Source of the DNA: UBA668 sp963720695 | GTDB lineage: Bacteria > Actinomycetota > Acidimicrobiia > Acidimicrobiales > Ilumatobacteraceae | Length of the DNA stretch: 64,000 nucleotides | Direction of reading: 5' to 3' | NCBI GenBank assembly: GCA_963720695.1 | Contig: CAVRGG010000004.1 | Coordinates: forward strand, 930,001 to 994,000 | Shown: positions 46,987 through 55,409 of the stretch, one piece after another | How the letters are laid out: each line of letters starts with the position of its first letter | Position numbering within the stretch: position 1 is the stretch's first letter | Made by a program: the position numbers and the translations under genes | Notes under the pieces: model-generated | Told to the model about the DNA's origin: nothing | Databases searched by the model: none | Seen by the model: only the letters and a program-made list of their open reading frames with translations

Positions 46987-47358
46987 TCAGACGAGCTCGA
47001 CGCGAGCCATCTGAGCGTTGTCGCCCTGGCGCGGTCCGAGCTTCAGGATGCGCAGGTAGCCACCGTTGCGCTCCGTGTAGCGAGGGGCCACGTCGGTGAC
47101 GAGCTTGTGGGTCATCTCCTTGTCGCCGAGGTAGCTCTGGATCTGACGGATCCGGTGCACGCGCATCGGGCCCTCGTCCTGAGCCTTCTTGGCCTTGGTG
47201 ATGAGCTTCTCCGCGATGGGGCGCAGCGCCTTGGCCTTGGCCTCGGTGGTGACGATCGCCTCGGCAGCGATGAGCGACGCGGCCAAGTTGGCCATCATCA
47301 GCTTCTGGTGTTGCGAGCTGCCACCGAAGTTGCGGGCTCGACGCGGGGTTGCGGGCAT
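46987..47358 (-). CDS. rplQ: 50S ribosomal protein L17
   Basis: 123 residues. RRARNFGGSSQHQKLMMANL and the GGYLRILKLGPRQGDNA end are diagnostic. Last gene of the infA-rplQ array, 31 bases after rpoA. Confidence 0.97.
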   Translation of the reverse strand: MPATPRRARNFGGSSQHQKLMMANLAASLIAAEAIVTTEAKAKALRPIAEKLITKAKKAQDEGPMRVHRIRQIQSYLGDKEMTHKLVTDVAPRYTERNGGYLRILKLGPRQGDNAQMARVELV

Positions 47359-47389
47359 GACGTGATTCTCCTCTTACGGCTTCTGGTGC

Positions 47390-48322
47390 TCAGCCGCGCA
47401 GCGTCAGGCCGCGCTCGTCGAGCTTCTGCTTCACTTCGTCGAGGCTCTTCTGCCCGAAGTTGGTGATGTTCAGCAGGTCGTCTTCGTTCTTCGTGAGCAG
47501 TTCGCCCACCGTGTTGATCTGTGCGCGCTTGAGGCAGTTGCGCGGGCGCTCCGACAGATCGAGGTCTTCGATCGGCAGGTCCAGATCGGGCGAGGTGTTC
47601 GCCGTGCTGGCGACTTCGCCGAGCTCGAGGCCCTGGGGCTCGTCGCTCAGGTTGGCGACGAGGTCGACCAGCGAACGCAGCGTGGCGCCGGCGGAGGCCA
47701 GCGCTTCGCGGGGCGTGATGCTGCCGTCGGTCTCGATGTCGATGACGAGGCGCTCGTAGTTGGTGCTCTGCTCCACACGAGTGGGCTCGATCTCGAACAT
47801 CACCCGGCGGACCGGGGAGAAGATCGCGTCGACCGGCACGACGCCGATGGTGCGGTTCTGGGCGTCACGATCGCTCGACAGGTACCCGCGGCCACGGCCG
47901 ACGGTGAGGTCGACGGCGAGGCGGGCCTTGCCGTTCAGCGAGGCGAGGTGCAGATCCTTGTTGAGGATCTCGATGTCGCTCGGGCACTTGATGTCGCCGG
48001 CCGTGATCTCGGCGGGGCCACGGACGTCGAGACGCAGCGTGACTTCCTCGTCCGAGGTCGAGGTGACCACGATGTCCTTGATGTTGAGGATGACGTCGGT
48101 GACGTCCTCGGCAACACCGGCGATGGTGTCGAACTCGTGCAGGGCGTCGTCGAAGCGCACCGAGGTGATGGCCGCTCCGGGGATGCTCGAGAGCAGCGTG
48201 CGGCGCAACGAGTTGCCGATGGTGTGGCCGAAGCCCGGCTCGAGCGGGCCGACGGCGAACCGCTGACGCGAAGGGTGGTCGTCGCCGAGTGCTTCGACGA
48301 TGGGGCGCTGGATGACGAGCAT
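47390..48322 (-). CDS. rpoA: DNA-directed RNA polymerase alpha subunit
   Basis: 310 residues. PLEPGFGHTIGNSLRRTLL belongs to the N-terminal assembly domain; the C-terminal domain ends NFGQKSLDEVKQKLDERGL. It assembles the core enzyme and its C-terminal domain contacts activators and upstream DNA. Confidence 0.98.
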   Translation of the reverse strand: MLVIQRPIVEALGDDHPSRQRFAVGPLEPGFGHTIGNSLRRTLLSSIPGAAITSVRFDDALHEFDTIAGVAEDVTDVILNIKDIVVTSTSDEEVTLRLDVRGPAEITAGDIKCPSDIEILNKDLHLASLNGKARLAVDLTVGRGRGYLSSDRDAQNRTIGVVPVDAIFSPVRRVMFEIEPTRVEQSTNYERLVIDIETDGSITPREALASAGATLRSLVDLVANLSDEPQGLELGEVASTANTSPDLDLPIEDLDLSERPRNCLKRAQINTVGELLTKNEDDLLNITNFGQKSLDEVKQKLDERGLTLRG

Positions 48323-48355
48323 GAGTGTGCCTCTGATGCGGGAAGGGTGGCTGGA

Positions 48356-48973
48356 TTACTTCGAGTACAGCTCGACGATGAGCGACTCGCGGACGGGAAC
48401 GTCGATGTGCTCACGCTGGGGCAGATCGCGAACCGTGACCTGCTTGCCGCCGTCGCCGGTCTCGAGCCAGCCCACGACCGTACGGTCGAGGACGTCGAGG
48501 TTGTGCTGGATGACGATCATCGCCTGCGCCTTGGGCGACAACGAGATGACGTCGCCGCGCTTGACGCGGTAGCTGCGGATGTCGACGCGCTTGCCGTTGA
48601 CCTGGATGAGGCCGTGGCTCACGAACTGACCGGCCTGGGGACGGGTGGAGGCCCATCCGGCGCGGTACACGATGTTGTCGAGGCGCTGCTCGAGCAGGCG
48701 CAGCAGGTTCTCACCGGTGGGACCCTGCAGACGCACGGCCTCTTCGTAGGTGTTGTGGAACTGACGCTCGAGGACGCAGTAGATGTACTTCGCCTTCTGC
48801 TTCTCCTGCAGCTGGGCGAGGTACTCGCTGCCGGCGTTGCGGCGACGGGTACGGCCGTGCTGGCCGGGAGGGAACGGGCGACGATCGAGCGCCTTGCGGC
48901 CCTTCTCGTTCTCGTAGATGTTGATGCCGAGACGGCGCGAGATGCGCACCTTCGGTCCGGTGTAACGAGCCAT
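48356..48973 (-). CDS. rpsD: 30S ribosomal protein S4
   Basis: 205 residues starting MARYTGPKVRISRRLG, with an S4 RNA-binding domain (LLRLLEQRLDNIVYRAG, GLIQVNGKRVDIRSY). It initiates 30S body assembly. It lies four bases after rpsK. Confidence 0.98.
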   Translation of the reverse strand: MARYTGPKVRISRRLGINIYENEKGRKALDRRPFPPGQHGRTRRRNAGSEYLAQLQEKQKAKYIYCVLERQFHNTYEEAVRLQGPTGENLLRLLEQRLDNIVYRAGWASTRPQAGQFVSHGLIQVNGKRVDIRSYRVKRGDVISLSPKAQAMIVIQHNLDVLDRTVVGWLETGDGGKQVTVRDLPQREHIDVPVRESLIVELYSK

Positions 48974-48977
48974 GTGA

Positions 48978-49376
48978 TCAGGTCCTGCGTCGCTTCGGCT
49001 GGCGGCAGCCGTTGTGGGGAACGGGGGTGACATCCTTGATCGAGGTGACCTCGATACCGGTGTTCTGGATGCTGCGAACGGCGGTGTCACGACCCGAACC
49101 CGGGCCCTTCACCTGCACTTCGACTCGGCGGAGACCGTGCTCCATGGCGGCGCGGGCTGCCTTCTCGGCGGCCATCTGCGCAGCGAACGGGGTGCTCTTG
49201 CGCGACCCCTTGAAGCCCACACCACCGGAAGACGCCCAGGAGATGACGTTGCCCTCGGTGTCGGTGATGGACACGATGGTGTTGTTGAACGAGCTCTTGA
49301 TGTGGACGACACCGTTGGTGACGTTCTTGCGCTCACGCTTGCGGGGGCGGCGACCGCCCGGCTTCGGCTTCGCCAT
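48978..49376 (-). CDS. rpsK: 30S ribosomal protein S11
   Basis: 132 residues. SFNNTIVSITDTEGNVISW, KGSRKSTPFAAQ and the end CRQPKRRRT are diagnostic. The ATG shares one base with the rpsM stop. Confidence 0.98.
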   Translation of the reverse strand: MAKPKPGGRRPRKRERKNVTNGVVHIKSSFNNTIVSITDTEGNVISWASSGGVGFKGSRKSTPFAAQMAAEKAARAAMEHGLRRVEVQVKGPGSGRDTAVRSIQNTGIEVTSIKDVTPVPHNGCRQPKRRRT

Positions 49377-49756
49377 TACTTCCTCACAGCCTTCTTCTTG
49401 TTCGCGACGGTCTTCTTCGGGCCCTTGCGGGTGCGGGCGTTGGTGTGCGTGCGCTGGCCACGCACGGGCAGGCCCTTGCGGTGGCGAATGCCCTGCAGGC
49501 ACCCGATCTCGATCTTGCGCTTGATGTCCTGGGCCACGTCGCGGCGAAGGTCGCCCTCGACCATGGCGTTGGCGTCGACCCATGCGCGGATCTTGTTGAT
49601 CTCGTCCTCGGTCAGGTTGCGGACCCGCTCGTTGGGGTCCAAGCCGGTGTCGGCGCAGATTCGCTGCGCCGTGGGCTTACCAATGCCGAAGATGTAGGTG
49701 AGCGAAATTTCCAACCGCTTCTCGCGGGGAATGTCGACGCCGGAAATACGTGCCAT
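49376..49756 (-). CDS. rpsM: 30S ribosomal protein S13
   Basis: 126 residues starting MARISGVDIPREKR, with YIFGIGKPTAQ and RHRKGLPVRGQRTHTNARTR. It bridges to the large subunit and contacts the P-site tRNA. Confidence 0.98.
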   Translation of the reverse strand: MARISGVDIPREKRLEISLTYIFGIGKPTAQRICADTGLDPNERVRNLTEDEINKIRAWVDANAMVEGDLRRDVAQDIKRKIEIGCLQGIRHRKGLPVRGQRTHTNARTRKGPKKTVANKKKAVRK

Positions 49757-49772
49757 CGTGCGATCTTCTCTT

Positions 49773-49886
49773 TCAGCCCTGGCGCTGCTTGTGTCGGGGG
49801 TTTTCACAGATCACGCGCACGCTGCCATGGCGGCGGATGACCTTGCACTTCTCGCAAATTTTCTTGACGCTCGGTCGAACCTTCAT
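49773..49886 (-). CDS. rpmJ: 50S ribosomal protein L36
   Basis: 37 residues starting MKVRPSVKKICEKCKVIRR, followed by HGSVRVICENPRHKQRQG. The CxxC, Cys and His zinc ligands are all present, so this is the zinc-binding (C+) form. It lies 37 bases after infA and 16 before rpsM. Confidence 0.97.
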   Translation of the reverse strand: MKVRPSVKKICEKCKVIRRHGSVRVICENPRHKQRQG

Positions 49887-49923
49887 GGTGACGTGCTTTC
49901 TCGAGACCTGGAGTACTTGAGGA

Positions 49924-50148
49924 TTACTTGTATCGGTACGTGATGCGACCTCGGGTGAGGTCGTAGGGAGTCAGTTCCACCTGCACCTTGTCGCCGGGCA
50001 GAATGCGGATGTAGTGCATCCGCATCTTTCCGGAGATGTGCGCCAACACCTTGTGGCCATTCTCGAGCTCGACCCGGAACATTGCGTTCGGGAGCGACTC
50101 GAGGATCGTGCCTTCGAGCACGATGGCGTCGTCTTTCGGCTTGGGCAG
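49924..50148 (-). CDS. infA: Translation initiation factor IF-1, probable CTG start
   Basis: The frame ends TRGRITYRYK, as IF-1 does. The first standard start codon (GTG, 50121) would remove the conserved opening PKPKDDAIVLEGT. Just upstream a CTG at 50148 stands exactly where the family's initiator Met is (then PKPKDD), six bases after AGGAGG (50155-50160). The frame is closed by a TGA at 50164-50166. From CTG the protein has 74 residues, about the normal length. IF-1 blocks the A site during initiation, so a weak start on its own mRNA could allow feedback; that is inference. Confidence 0.93.
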   Translation of the reverse strand: MPKPKDDAIVLEGTILESLPNAMFRVELENGHKVLAHISGKMRMHYIRILPGDKVQVELTPYDLTRGRITYRYK

Positions 50149-50235
50149 AACCGTCCTCCTCGATCAGTGGAAATCAAACACCTACCGAATCGAGGGATGC
50201 CGGGGCACGCCAAGGCTCGCTAGGGCCGAGGGACA

Positions 50236-50264
50236 ATGCTACCGCCCGAGGGACACAACGCCAA
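50236..50264 (-). promoter_or_regulatory. Promoter of the infA-rplQ operon
   Basis: On the minus strand a -35 TTGGCG (50264-50259), a 17-base spacer and a -10 TAGCAT (50241-50236) predict a start near 50229 and a leader of about 80 bases before the infA CTG. Confidence 0.65.
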
Positions 50265-50374
50265 GTCCCTCTTCGCGCGATTGTCGGCAACCGTAGCAAG
50301 CCGGTCACGACGACGCGAGGATCCGTCGAAAATGGTCCGTCAGCTGGGACCCGGACAGGTGAGACTGTCGCCGC

Positions 50375-52147
50375 ATGTCCCGATCGACCTCACGTTGGCG
50401 CGCCCTCGCGGCGCTCTTGCGGCCCGACGCCCGCCGTTGGGTCGGCCTCGGCGTCCTCGTGGGCCTCGCCTCGGCCCTCGCCCTGGCAGGGCCACTCGTG
50501 GTGCGTCGGATCGTCGACACCGCCACCCAGGGTGGTACGGCGGCCGACATCCGATCGCTGGCGTTGCTCTTCCTCGGGATCGCCCTCGCCACCCAGGGCA
50601 TCACCGTCGCCGTCGCCTGGTTCGCGACCGTCACCGCATGGCGCACCACCAACACCATCCGGCTCGACATGGCCCGTCACGTGCTCGGCCTGGATCACGA
50701 GTTCCACCGACACCACACGCCCGGCGAGCTGATCCAGCGCGTCGACGGCGATGTCACCTCGGTGAGCGACTTCCTCGGACGAGTGGTCCCTCGGGTCGCC
50801 GGCGCCGTGGCGATGGTGGTCGGGATGATCGCCGTGCTCGCGGTCGTCGATTGGCGCCTCGCCGTCGGGGCCGCCGTCTACGTGTTCCTCGCCGGAGCGC
50901 TCATCGCCCGCGGCCGCCACCGCGCCGTGGGCGAGGCCAGCGACGAGATGGGCGCTTACGCACAGCTCTACGGCGGCATCGAGGAACGACTCACCGCCTC
51001 GGAGGATCTGCGGGCGAACGGCGCCGGTACGCACGCGATGTTCCGCTTCGTCGAGGAGAGCACCGCGGCGATGCGCAGTTCGGTCCGCCGCGAGTCGGCG
51101 TTCCTGCGTCTGTGGTGGGCCGTGCAGGGCTCGGTCGCCGCCGGAGCGGTCGTCTCGCTCGTCGCCGGCGCCGTGCTCGTGGAGAGTGGGGCGATCACGA
51201 TCGGTACGGCGTTCCTCATGTTCCAGTACGTGCTCCTGCTCGAGCGGCCGCTGGAGGACGTCGTGCAGCAGTTGGAAACGGTTCAGAAGGCGAACGGGGC
51301 GATGGTGCGGGTCATCGACCTGCTCGCCGTGCGCGCCACGATCGTCGACCGCGGAACGGTCGACCCTCCTTCGGGCGCGTGCGAGGTCGCCTTCGATCAC
51401 CTGTCCTTCGACTACGGCGACGGGCAGCCGGTGCTCACCGACATCGACCTCACGTTGGCGGCCGGGCGCTCGCTGGGTGTCGTCGGACGGACGGGCAGCG
51501 GTAAGACGACCTTGTCCAGGCTGATCCTCCGTCTGGTCGAGGCGACCGGCGGCGAGTTGCGGCTGAACGGCGTGCCGATCCACGACATCCCCCTGTCCAC
51601 CTTGCGGTCGCGCGTGGCGATGATCCCTCAAGAGGTCGAGCTCTTCTCCGGGACGCTGCGCGACAACGTGACGCTGTTCGACCCGTCGCCCACCGACGAG
51701 GCCGTGAGCCACGCACTCACCCAGGCCGGGCTCGGGGCACTCGTCGACGGTGGCATCCATCGCCACCTGGGTGCCGGTGGCGCGGGGCTGTCCGCGGGCG
51801 AGGCGCAGCTGCTGGCGCTGGCCCGTGTCTGGCTGCGCAACCCCGACGTCGTCGTGCTCGACGAGGCGACCGCACGGGTCGACCCCGAGACCGAGGCACG
51901 CCTCGACGAAGCCGTGGCCGCGCTCATGCACGGGCGCACCACGATCGTGATCGCGCACCGACTGAGCACCCTGCGCCACGTCGACGAGATCCTCGTGCTC
52001 GACCACGGTCGGGTGCTGGAGCACGGTGGTCGCGAGGCACTCAGCCACGACCTCGAGAGCCGGTATCACCACCTGTTGGAGATCGCCCTCGACGAGGACC
52101 AGCGCGACCCCGACGAGTTGCCCGGCGTGGCGGAGGTGACGCCATGA
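50375..52147 (+). CDS. ABC exporter half-transporter, consensus NBD
   Basis: 590 residues: an N-terminal exporter membrane domain with six predicted helices (about 20-310) and a nucleotide-binding domain. Walker A is GRTGSGKTT (about 371), Walker B with its catalytic Glu is VVVLDEA (about 492), but the signature is LSAGEAQ instead of LSGGQ. It overlaps the next transporter gene by four bases, and the two are expected to form a heterodimer. The substrate is unknown; lipid, peptide or drug are all possible. It is divergent from infA. Confidence 0.9.
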   Translation: MSRSTSRWRALAALLRPDARRWVGLGVLVGLASALALAGPLVVRRIVDTATQGGTAADIRSLALLFLGIALATQGITVAVAWFATVTAWRTTNTIRLDMARHVLGLDHEFHRHHTPGELIQRVDGDVTSVSDFLGRVVPRVAGAVAMVVGMIAVLAVVDWRLAVGAAVYVFLAGALIARGRHRAVGEASDEMGAYAQLYGGIEERLTASEDLRANGAGTHAMFRFVEESTAAMRSSVRRESAFLRLWWAVQGSVAAGAVVSLVAGAVLVESGAITIGTAFLMFQYVLLLERPLEDVVQQLETVQKANGAMVRVIDLLAVRATIVDRGTVDPPSGACEVAFDHLSFDYGDGQPVLTDIDLTLAAGRSLGVVGRTGSGKTTLSRLILRLVEATGGELRLNGVPIHDIPLSTLRSRVAMIPQEVELFSGTLRDNVTLFDPSPTDEAVSHALTQAGLGALVDGGIHRHLGAGGAGLSAGEAQLLALARVWLRNPDVVVLDEATARVDPETEARLDEAVAALMHGRTTIVIAHRLSTLRHVDEILVLDHGRVLEHGGREALSHDLESRYHHLLEIALDEDQRDPDELPGVAEVTP

Positions 52148-53850
52148 ACTCGCGCCCCGGCGTCTGGCGTCTGGCCTGGCGCGTGTCGCAGCACCGTCCG
52201 GCGACGTTCTGGGCGGGCTGGTTCCTGTTCATCCTCTTCTTCACGTTCCCGGTCCTCAACGGATGGTTGCTCGGTCGCGGCTTCAGTGCGCTGCAGGCCG
52301 GGAACACGAGCCAGGTGTACTGGTACGCGGCCGCCGCGTTCGGCACCGACATGCTGCGGATGATCAGCATCCACTGGGGCGCGCTCGTCTGGACGCAGGC
52401 ATGGGTCCACATGCAGACGTTCCTGCGCGCCAACCTGCTCACGGCACAACTCGCCAGCGGCGGCCCGGAGGCAGGGCAGCCCGTCGGCTCGGCCGGCGAG
52501 GCCATCACCCACTTCCGCGACGACGTCGAGGACGTGACGATGTTCATCGACGGCCTGATCGACGTCAGCGCCGGCACGGTCTTCACGCTCTTCGCCGGTT
52601 TCGTGCTCGGCAGCATCGACTCCAGCGCAGCCGCGGTGCTGCTCCTCCCCCTCGTCATCGTCGCCGTCGCGACCAGGGCACTCGACACACGCATCAAGCG
52701 GTACCGCGCCACCGACCGGGCCGCCGCGTCCGCGGTGAGCGGATTCGTCGGCGACGTGATGGCGGCCGCCACCACCGTGAAGGTCAACGACGCGACCGAG
52801 CCCGCGCTCGACCATCTCAGCGGACTGGTCGACGCCCGCCGCCACACGGCAGTGCGCGATCGCGTGCTCGACGACGGGGTGCAGGCGTTCGCCCAGGGCG
52901 CAGCCGACGTCGGTCTGGGTCTGGTGCTCCTCACCACGGCCGGAGCCCTGGCCTCCGGCGCCTTCGACGTGGGCAAGCTGGCGGTGTTCACGGCGTACCT
53001 CGGATGGTTGAGCTTCCTTCCTCGCATGGTCGGCCGGGTGCTCGCCCGGCGCAAGCAGGCGGGCGTCGCGTTCGATCGCATGAGGGGGCTGGTTGCCGAA
53101 GGCGACGTCGCCAACACCGTGCGGCCGCGAGACCTGCCCATCGCCCGCCGCGATCAGCACCTCCGACCCGAGACACCGCGGCCGGCGCGCCGCCCGCTCG
53201 CCGTGCTCGAGGTGGAGCATCTCGGTGCGCGCTATCCCGGTGGTGCCGGCGTCGCCGACGTGTCCTTCGAGGTACGTCGAGGCAGCTTCACGGTGATCAC
53301 CGGCCCGATCGGGTCGGGCAAGACGACACTGCTGCGAGCAGTGCTCGGCCTCCTGCACGACGTCGAGCTGTCCGGTGAGGTCCGGTGGAACGGTGACGTC
53401 TTGACGGATCGCGCCGCCTTCCTCGTGCCGCCCAACGCCGCGTTCCTGCCGCAGGTGCCGCAGCTGATCAGCGACTCCGTCGCCGACAACATCTCGCTCG
53501 GTGAGGTCCGCGCGGAGGCATTGGAGTGGGCACTCGAACTGGCGGCCGTACGGGCCGACATCGAGGAGATGCCCGACGGCACGCGCACCATGATCGGGCC
53601 GCGAGGCCTTCGCCTCTCCGGCGGCCAACGTCAACGAGTGGCCACGGCGAGGGCTCTGGTGCACGCGCCCGAGCTCCTCGTCCTCGACGACCTGTCGAGC
53701 GCGCTCGACGTGGAGACCGAGCTGCAACTGTGGTCGAACCTCGCGGCCGCGGGGATGACCGTGCTCGCGGTCTCCCACCGGGCCGTGGCGTTCGACCGCG
53801 CCGACCAGGTCCTGCGGCTGGACTCGGGCACGCTCGTCGTCGACAGGTGA
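52144..53850 (+). CDS. ABC exporter half-transporter, degenerate NBD
   Basis: 568 residues with the same exporter fold. Walker A is GPIGSGKTT (about 389) and the signature LSGGQRQR is perfect, but Walker B ends LLVLDDLSS, with Asp in place of the catalytic Glu. Combined with its partner this gives one consensus ATP site (partner's Walker B with this LSGGQ) and one degenerate site, the pattern of heterodimeric exporters such as TM287/288. Substrate unknown. Confidence 0.9.
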   Translation: MNSRPGVWRLAWRVSQHRPATFWAGWFLFILFFTFPVLNGWLLGRGFSALQAGNTSQVYWYAAAAFGTDMLRMISIHWGALVWTQAWVHMQTFLRANLLTAQLASGGPEAGQPVGSAGEAITHFRDDVEDVTMFIDGLIDVSAGTVFTLFAGFVLGSIDSSAAAVLLLPLVIVAVATRALDTRIKRYRATDRAAASAVSGFVGDVMAAATTVKVNDATEPALDHLSGLVDARRHTAVRDRVLDDGVQAFAQGAADVGLGLVLLTTAGALASGAFDVGKLAVFTAYLGWLSFLPRMVGRVLARRKQAGVAFDRMRGLVAEGDVANTVRPRDLPIARRDQHLRPETPRPARRPLAVLEVEHLGARYPGGAGVADVSFEVRRGSFTVITGPIGSGKTTLLRAVLGLLHDVELSGEVRWNGDVLTDRAAFLVPPNAAFLPQVPQLISDSVADNISLGEVRAEALEWALELAAVRADIEEMPDGTRTMIGPRGLRLSGGQRQRVATARALVHAPELLVLDDLSSALDVETELQLWSNLAAAGMTVLAVSHRAVAFDRADQVLRLDSGTLVVDR

Positions 53851-53886
53851 CCCAACGCATCGCGCTGCGCTAGCGTGTCGACCGAA

Positions 53887-53915
53887 CGTGAAATGGGTCC
53901 TGTGAGGCCCATACG
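53887..53915 (+). promoter_or_regulatory. PyrR-binding RNA hairpin in the pyrR leader
   Basis: A lower stem CGT/ACG (53887-53889 with 53913-53915), a purine bulge GAA (53890-53892) and an upper 7-bp stem (53893-53899 with 53906-53912, one U-G pair) close a hexaloop CUGUGA (53900-53905). This matches the PyrR recognition pattern: hexaloop CNGNGA with a purine-rich internal bulge. It sits just before a Shine-Dalgarno-like GAAGGGA (53918-53924), which suits translational repression as described in mycobacteria. Confidence 0.8.
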
Positions 53916-53931
53916 TGAAGGGAATCCCGCC

Positions 53932-54468
53932 ATGGCGCACTCTGCCCCGGCCCAGCCAGACCACGGTCGCATCGTGCTCAGCGCCGACGACGTGCGTCGG
54001 GCACTCACCCGCATCGCGCACGAGATCGTCGAGCGCAACCACGGCCTCGAGGGGGTGGTGCTGGTGGGCCTGCAGCGCGGCGGCGTGTGGGTCGCCGAAG
54101 CGTTGGCCGCGATCCTGCGCGGCATCGACGCCGAGCAACCCGTGCCCGTCGGCTCGCTCGACGTCAGCTTCCATCGCGACGACGTCGGCCTGCGCCCGAT
54201 CGTGCCCGGCAGCGTCACCGACATTCCCGTCTCGCTCGACGGGACCACGGTCGTGCTCGCCGACGACGTGCTCTTCACCGGTCGCACGGTGCGCGCCGCA
54301 CTCGAGGCACTGAACGAATACGGTCGACCGAGAGCCGTGCAGTTGGCGGTCATCGTCGACCGAGGGCACCGAGAGCTCCCCATCCGCCCTGACTACGTGG
54401 GCAAGAACCTGCCCACCTCACGCGAGGAGACGGTCGCCGCCACGCCGGAGGGGGTGACGATCCGATGA
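53932..54468 (+). CDS. pyrR: Pyrimidine operon regulator / uracil phosphoribosyltransferase PyrR
   Basis: 178 residues. The PRPP motif VVLADDVLFTGRTVRAAL and GSLDVSFHRDD are PyrR-specific. It binds UMP or UTP and the leader RNA described just upstream, and may have some uracil phosphoribosyltransferase activity. The ATG at 53932 follows the hairpin; it overlaps pyrB by four bases. Confidence 0.96.
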   Translation: MAHSAPAQPDHGRIVLSADDVRRALTRIAHEIVERNHGLEGVVLVGLQRGGVWVAEALAAILRGIDAEQPVPVGSLDVSFHRDDVGLRPIVPGSVTDIPVSLDGTTVVLADDVLFTGRTVRAALEALNEYGRPRAVQLAVIVDRGHRELPIRPDYVGKNLPTSREETVAATPEGVTIR

Positions 54469-55409
54469 AGCATCTGCTCTCCATCGAGGACCTCTCCCCC
54501 GACGACATCCACCGCTTCCTGGAGCTCACCGACCACATGGTCGAGGTCAGCAGCCGACCGATCCCCAAGGTGCCGGCGCTGCGAGGAAAGAACGTGGTGA
54601 GCCTGTTCTTCGAGGACTCCACTCGCACTCGCACGAGCTTCGACACCGCCGCGAAACGCCTCAGCGCGGACACGATGAACTTCGCGGTGTCGTCGAGCAG
54701 CGTGAACAAGGGCGAGAGCCTCCGCGACACGATCGAGACCATCAGCGCGATGGGGGTCGACGCGTTCGTCGTGCGCCACAAGAGCAGCGGCGCCCCGCAG
54801 ATGATCACGCGGTGGACGAACGCCAGCATCGTCAACGCCGGCGACGGCTGGCATCAACACCCCACGCAGGCGTTGCTCGACTGCTACACGATCCGCACCG
54901 GGCTCAACCGGCGCGACGGGTTCGACGGGTTGCGCATCGCGATCGTCGGCGACATCAAGCACAGCCGGGTGGCGCGCAGCGACGTGCAGGCCTTCACCGC
55001 ACTCGGCGCGCACGTCGTGCTGGTGGCTCCCCCGACGCTGCTGCCGCCGTCGCTCGACGGATGGCCCGTCGAGGTGAGCCACGATCTCGACTCGATCATC
55101 GCCGACCTCGACGTGCTGTACCTGCTGCGGGTGCAGCGGGAACGCATGGACGACGCGCTGCTTCCTTCGATGTTGGAGTACTCGGCGATGTACGGCCTGA
55201 CGGCCGCTCGGGCCGCGATGCTCCCCTCCCACGCGCTGGTGATGCATCCGGGACCGATGAACCGCGGCGTGGAGATGGTCGTCGATCCCGGCGAGCTTCC
55301 CGGTTCGGTGATCCTCCAACAGGTCGCCAACGGCGTTGCCGTGCGCATGGCCGTCCTCTTCACGCTGCTCGGCTCGGGCAGTGCCAACTCGATCGGAGAC
55401 GCGCCATGA
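54465..55409 (+). CDS. pyrB: Aspartate carbamoyltransferase catalytic subunit
   Basis: 314 residues. FFEDSTRTRTSFD binds carbamoyl phosphate, and QHPTQALLD and HPGPMNRG are family motifs. It makes carbamoyl-aspartate, the first committed pyrimidine step. Four-base overlaps on both sides tie it to pyrR and pyrC. No regulatory subunit gene is present, as usual in Gram-positive bacteria. Confidence 0.98.
   Translation: MKHLLSIEDLSPDDIHRFLELTDHMVEVSSRPIPKVPALRGKNVVSLFFEDSTRTRTSFDTAAKRLSADTMNFAVSSSSVNKGESLRDTIETISAMGVDAFVVRHKSSGAPQMITRWTNASIVNAGDGWHQHPTQALLDCYTIRTGLNRRDGFDGLRIAIVGDIKHSRVARSDVQAFTALGAHVVLVAPPTLLPPSLDGWPVEVSHDLDSIIADLDVLYLLRVQRERMDDALLPSMLEYSAMYGLTAARAAMLPSHALVMHPGPMNRGVEMVVDPGELPGSVILQQVANGVAVRMAVLFTLLGSGSANSIGDAP

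Noticed and set aside
50149..50374. Search for a small gene between infA and the ABC exporter
   Set aside because: Only the infA leader, the promoter at 50236-50264 and a short divergent upstream region were found; no start with a coding-like frame.
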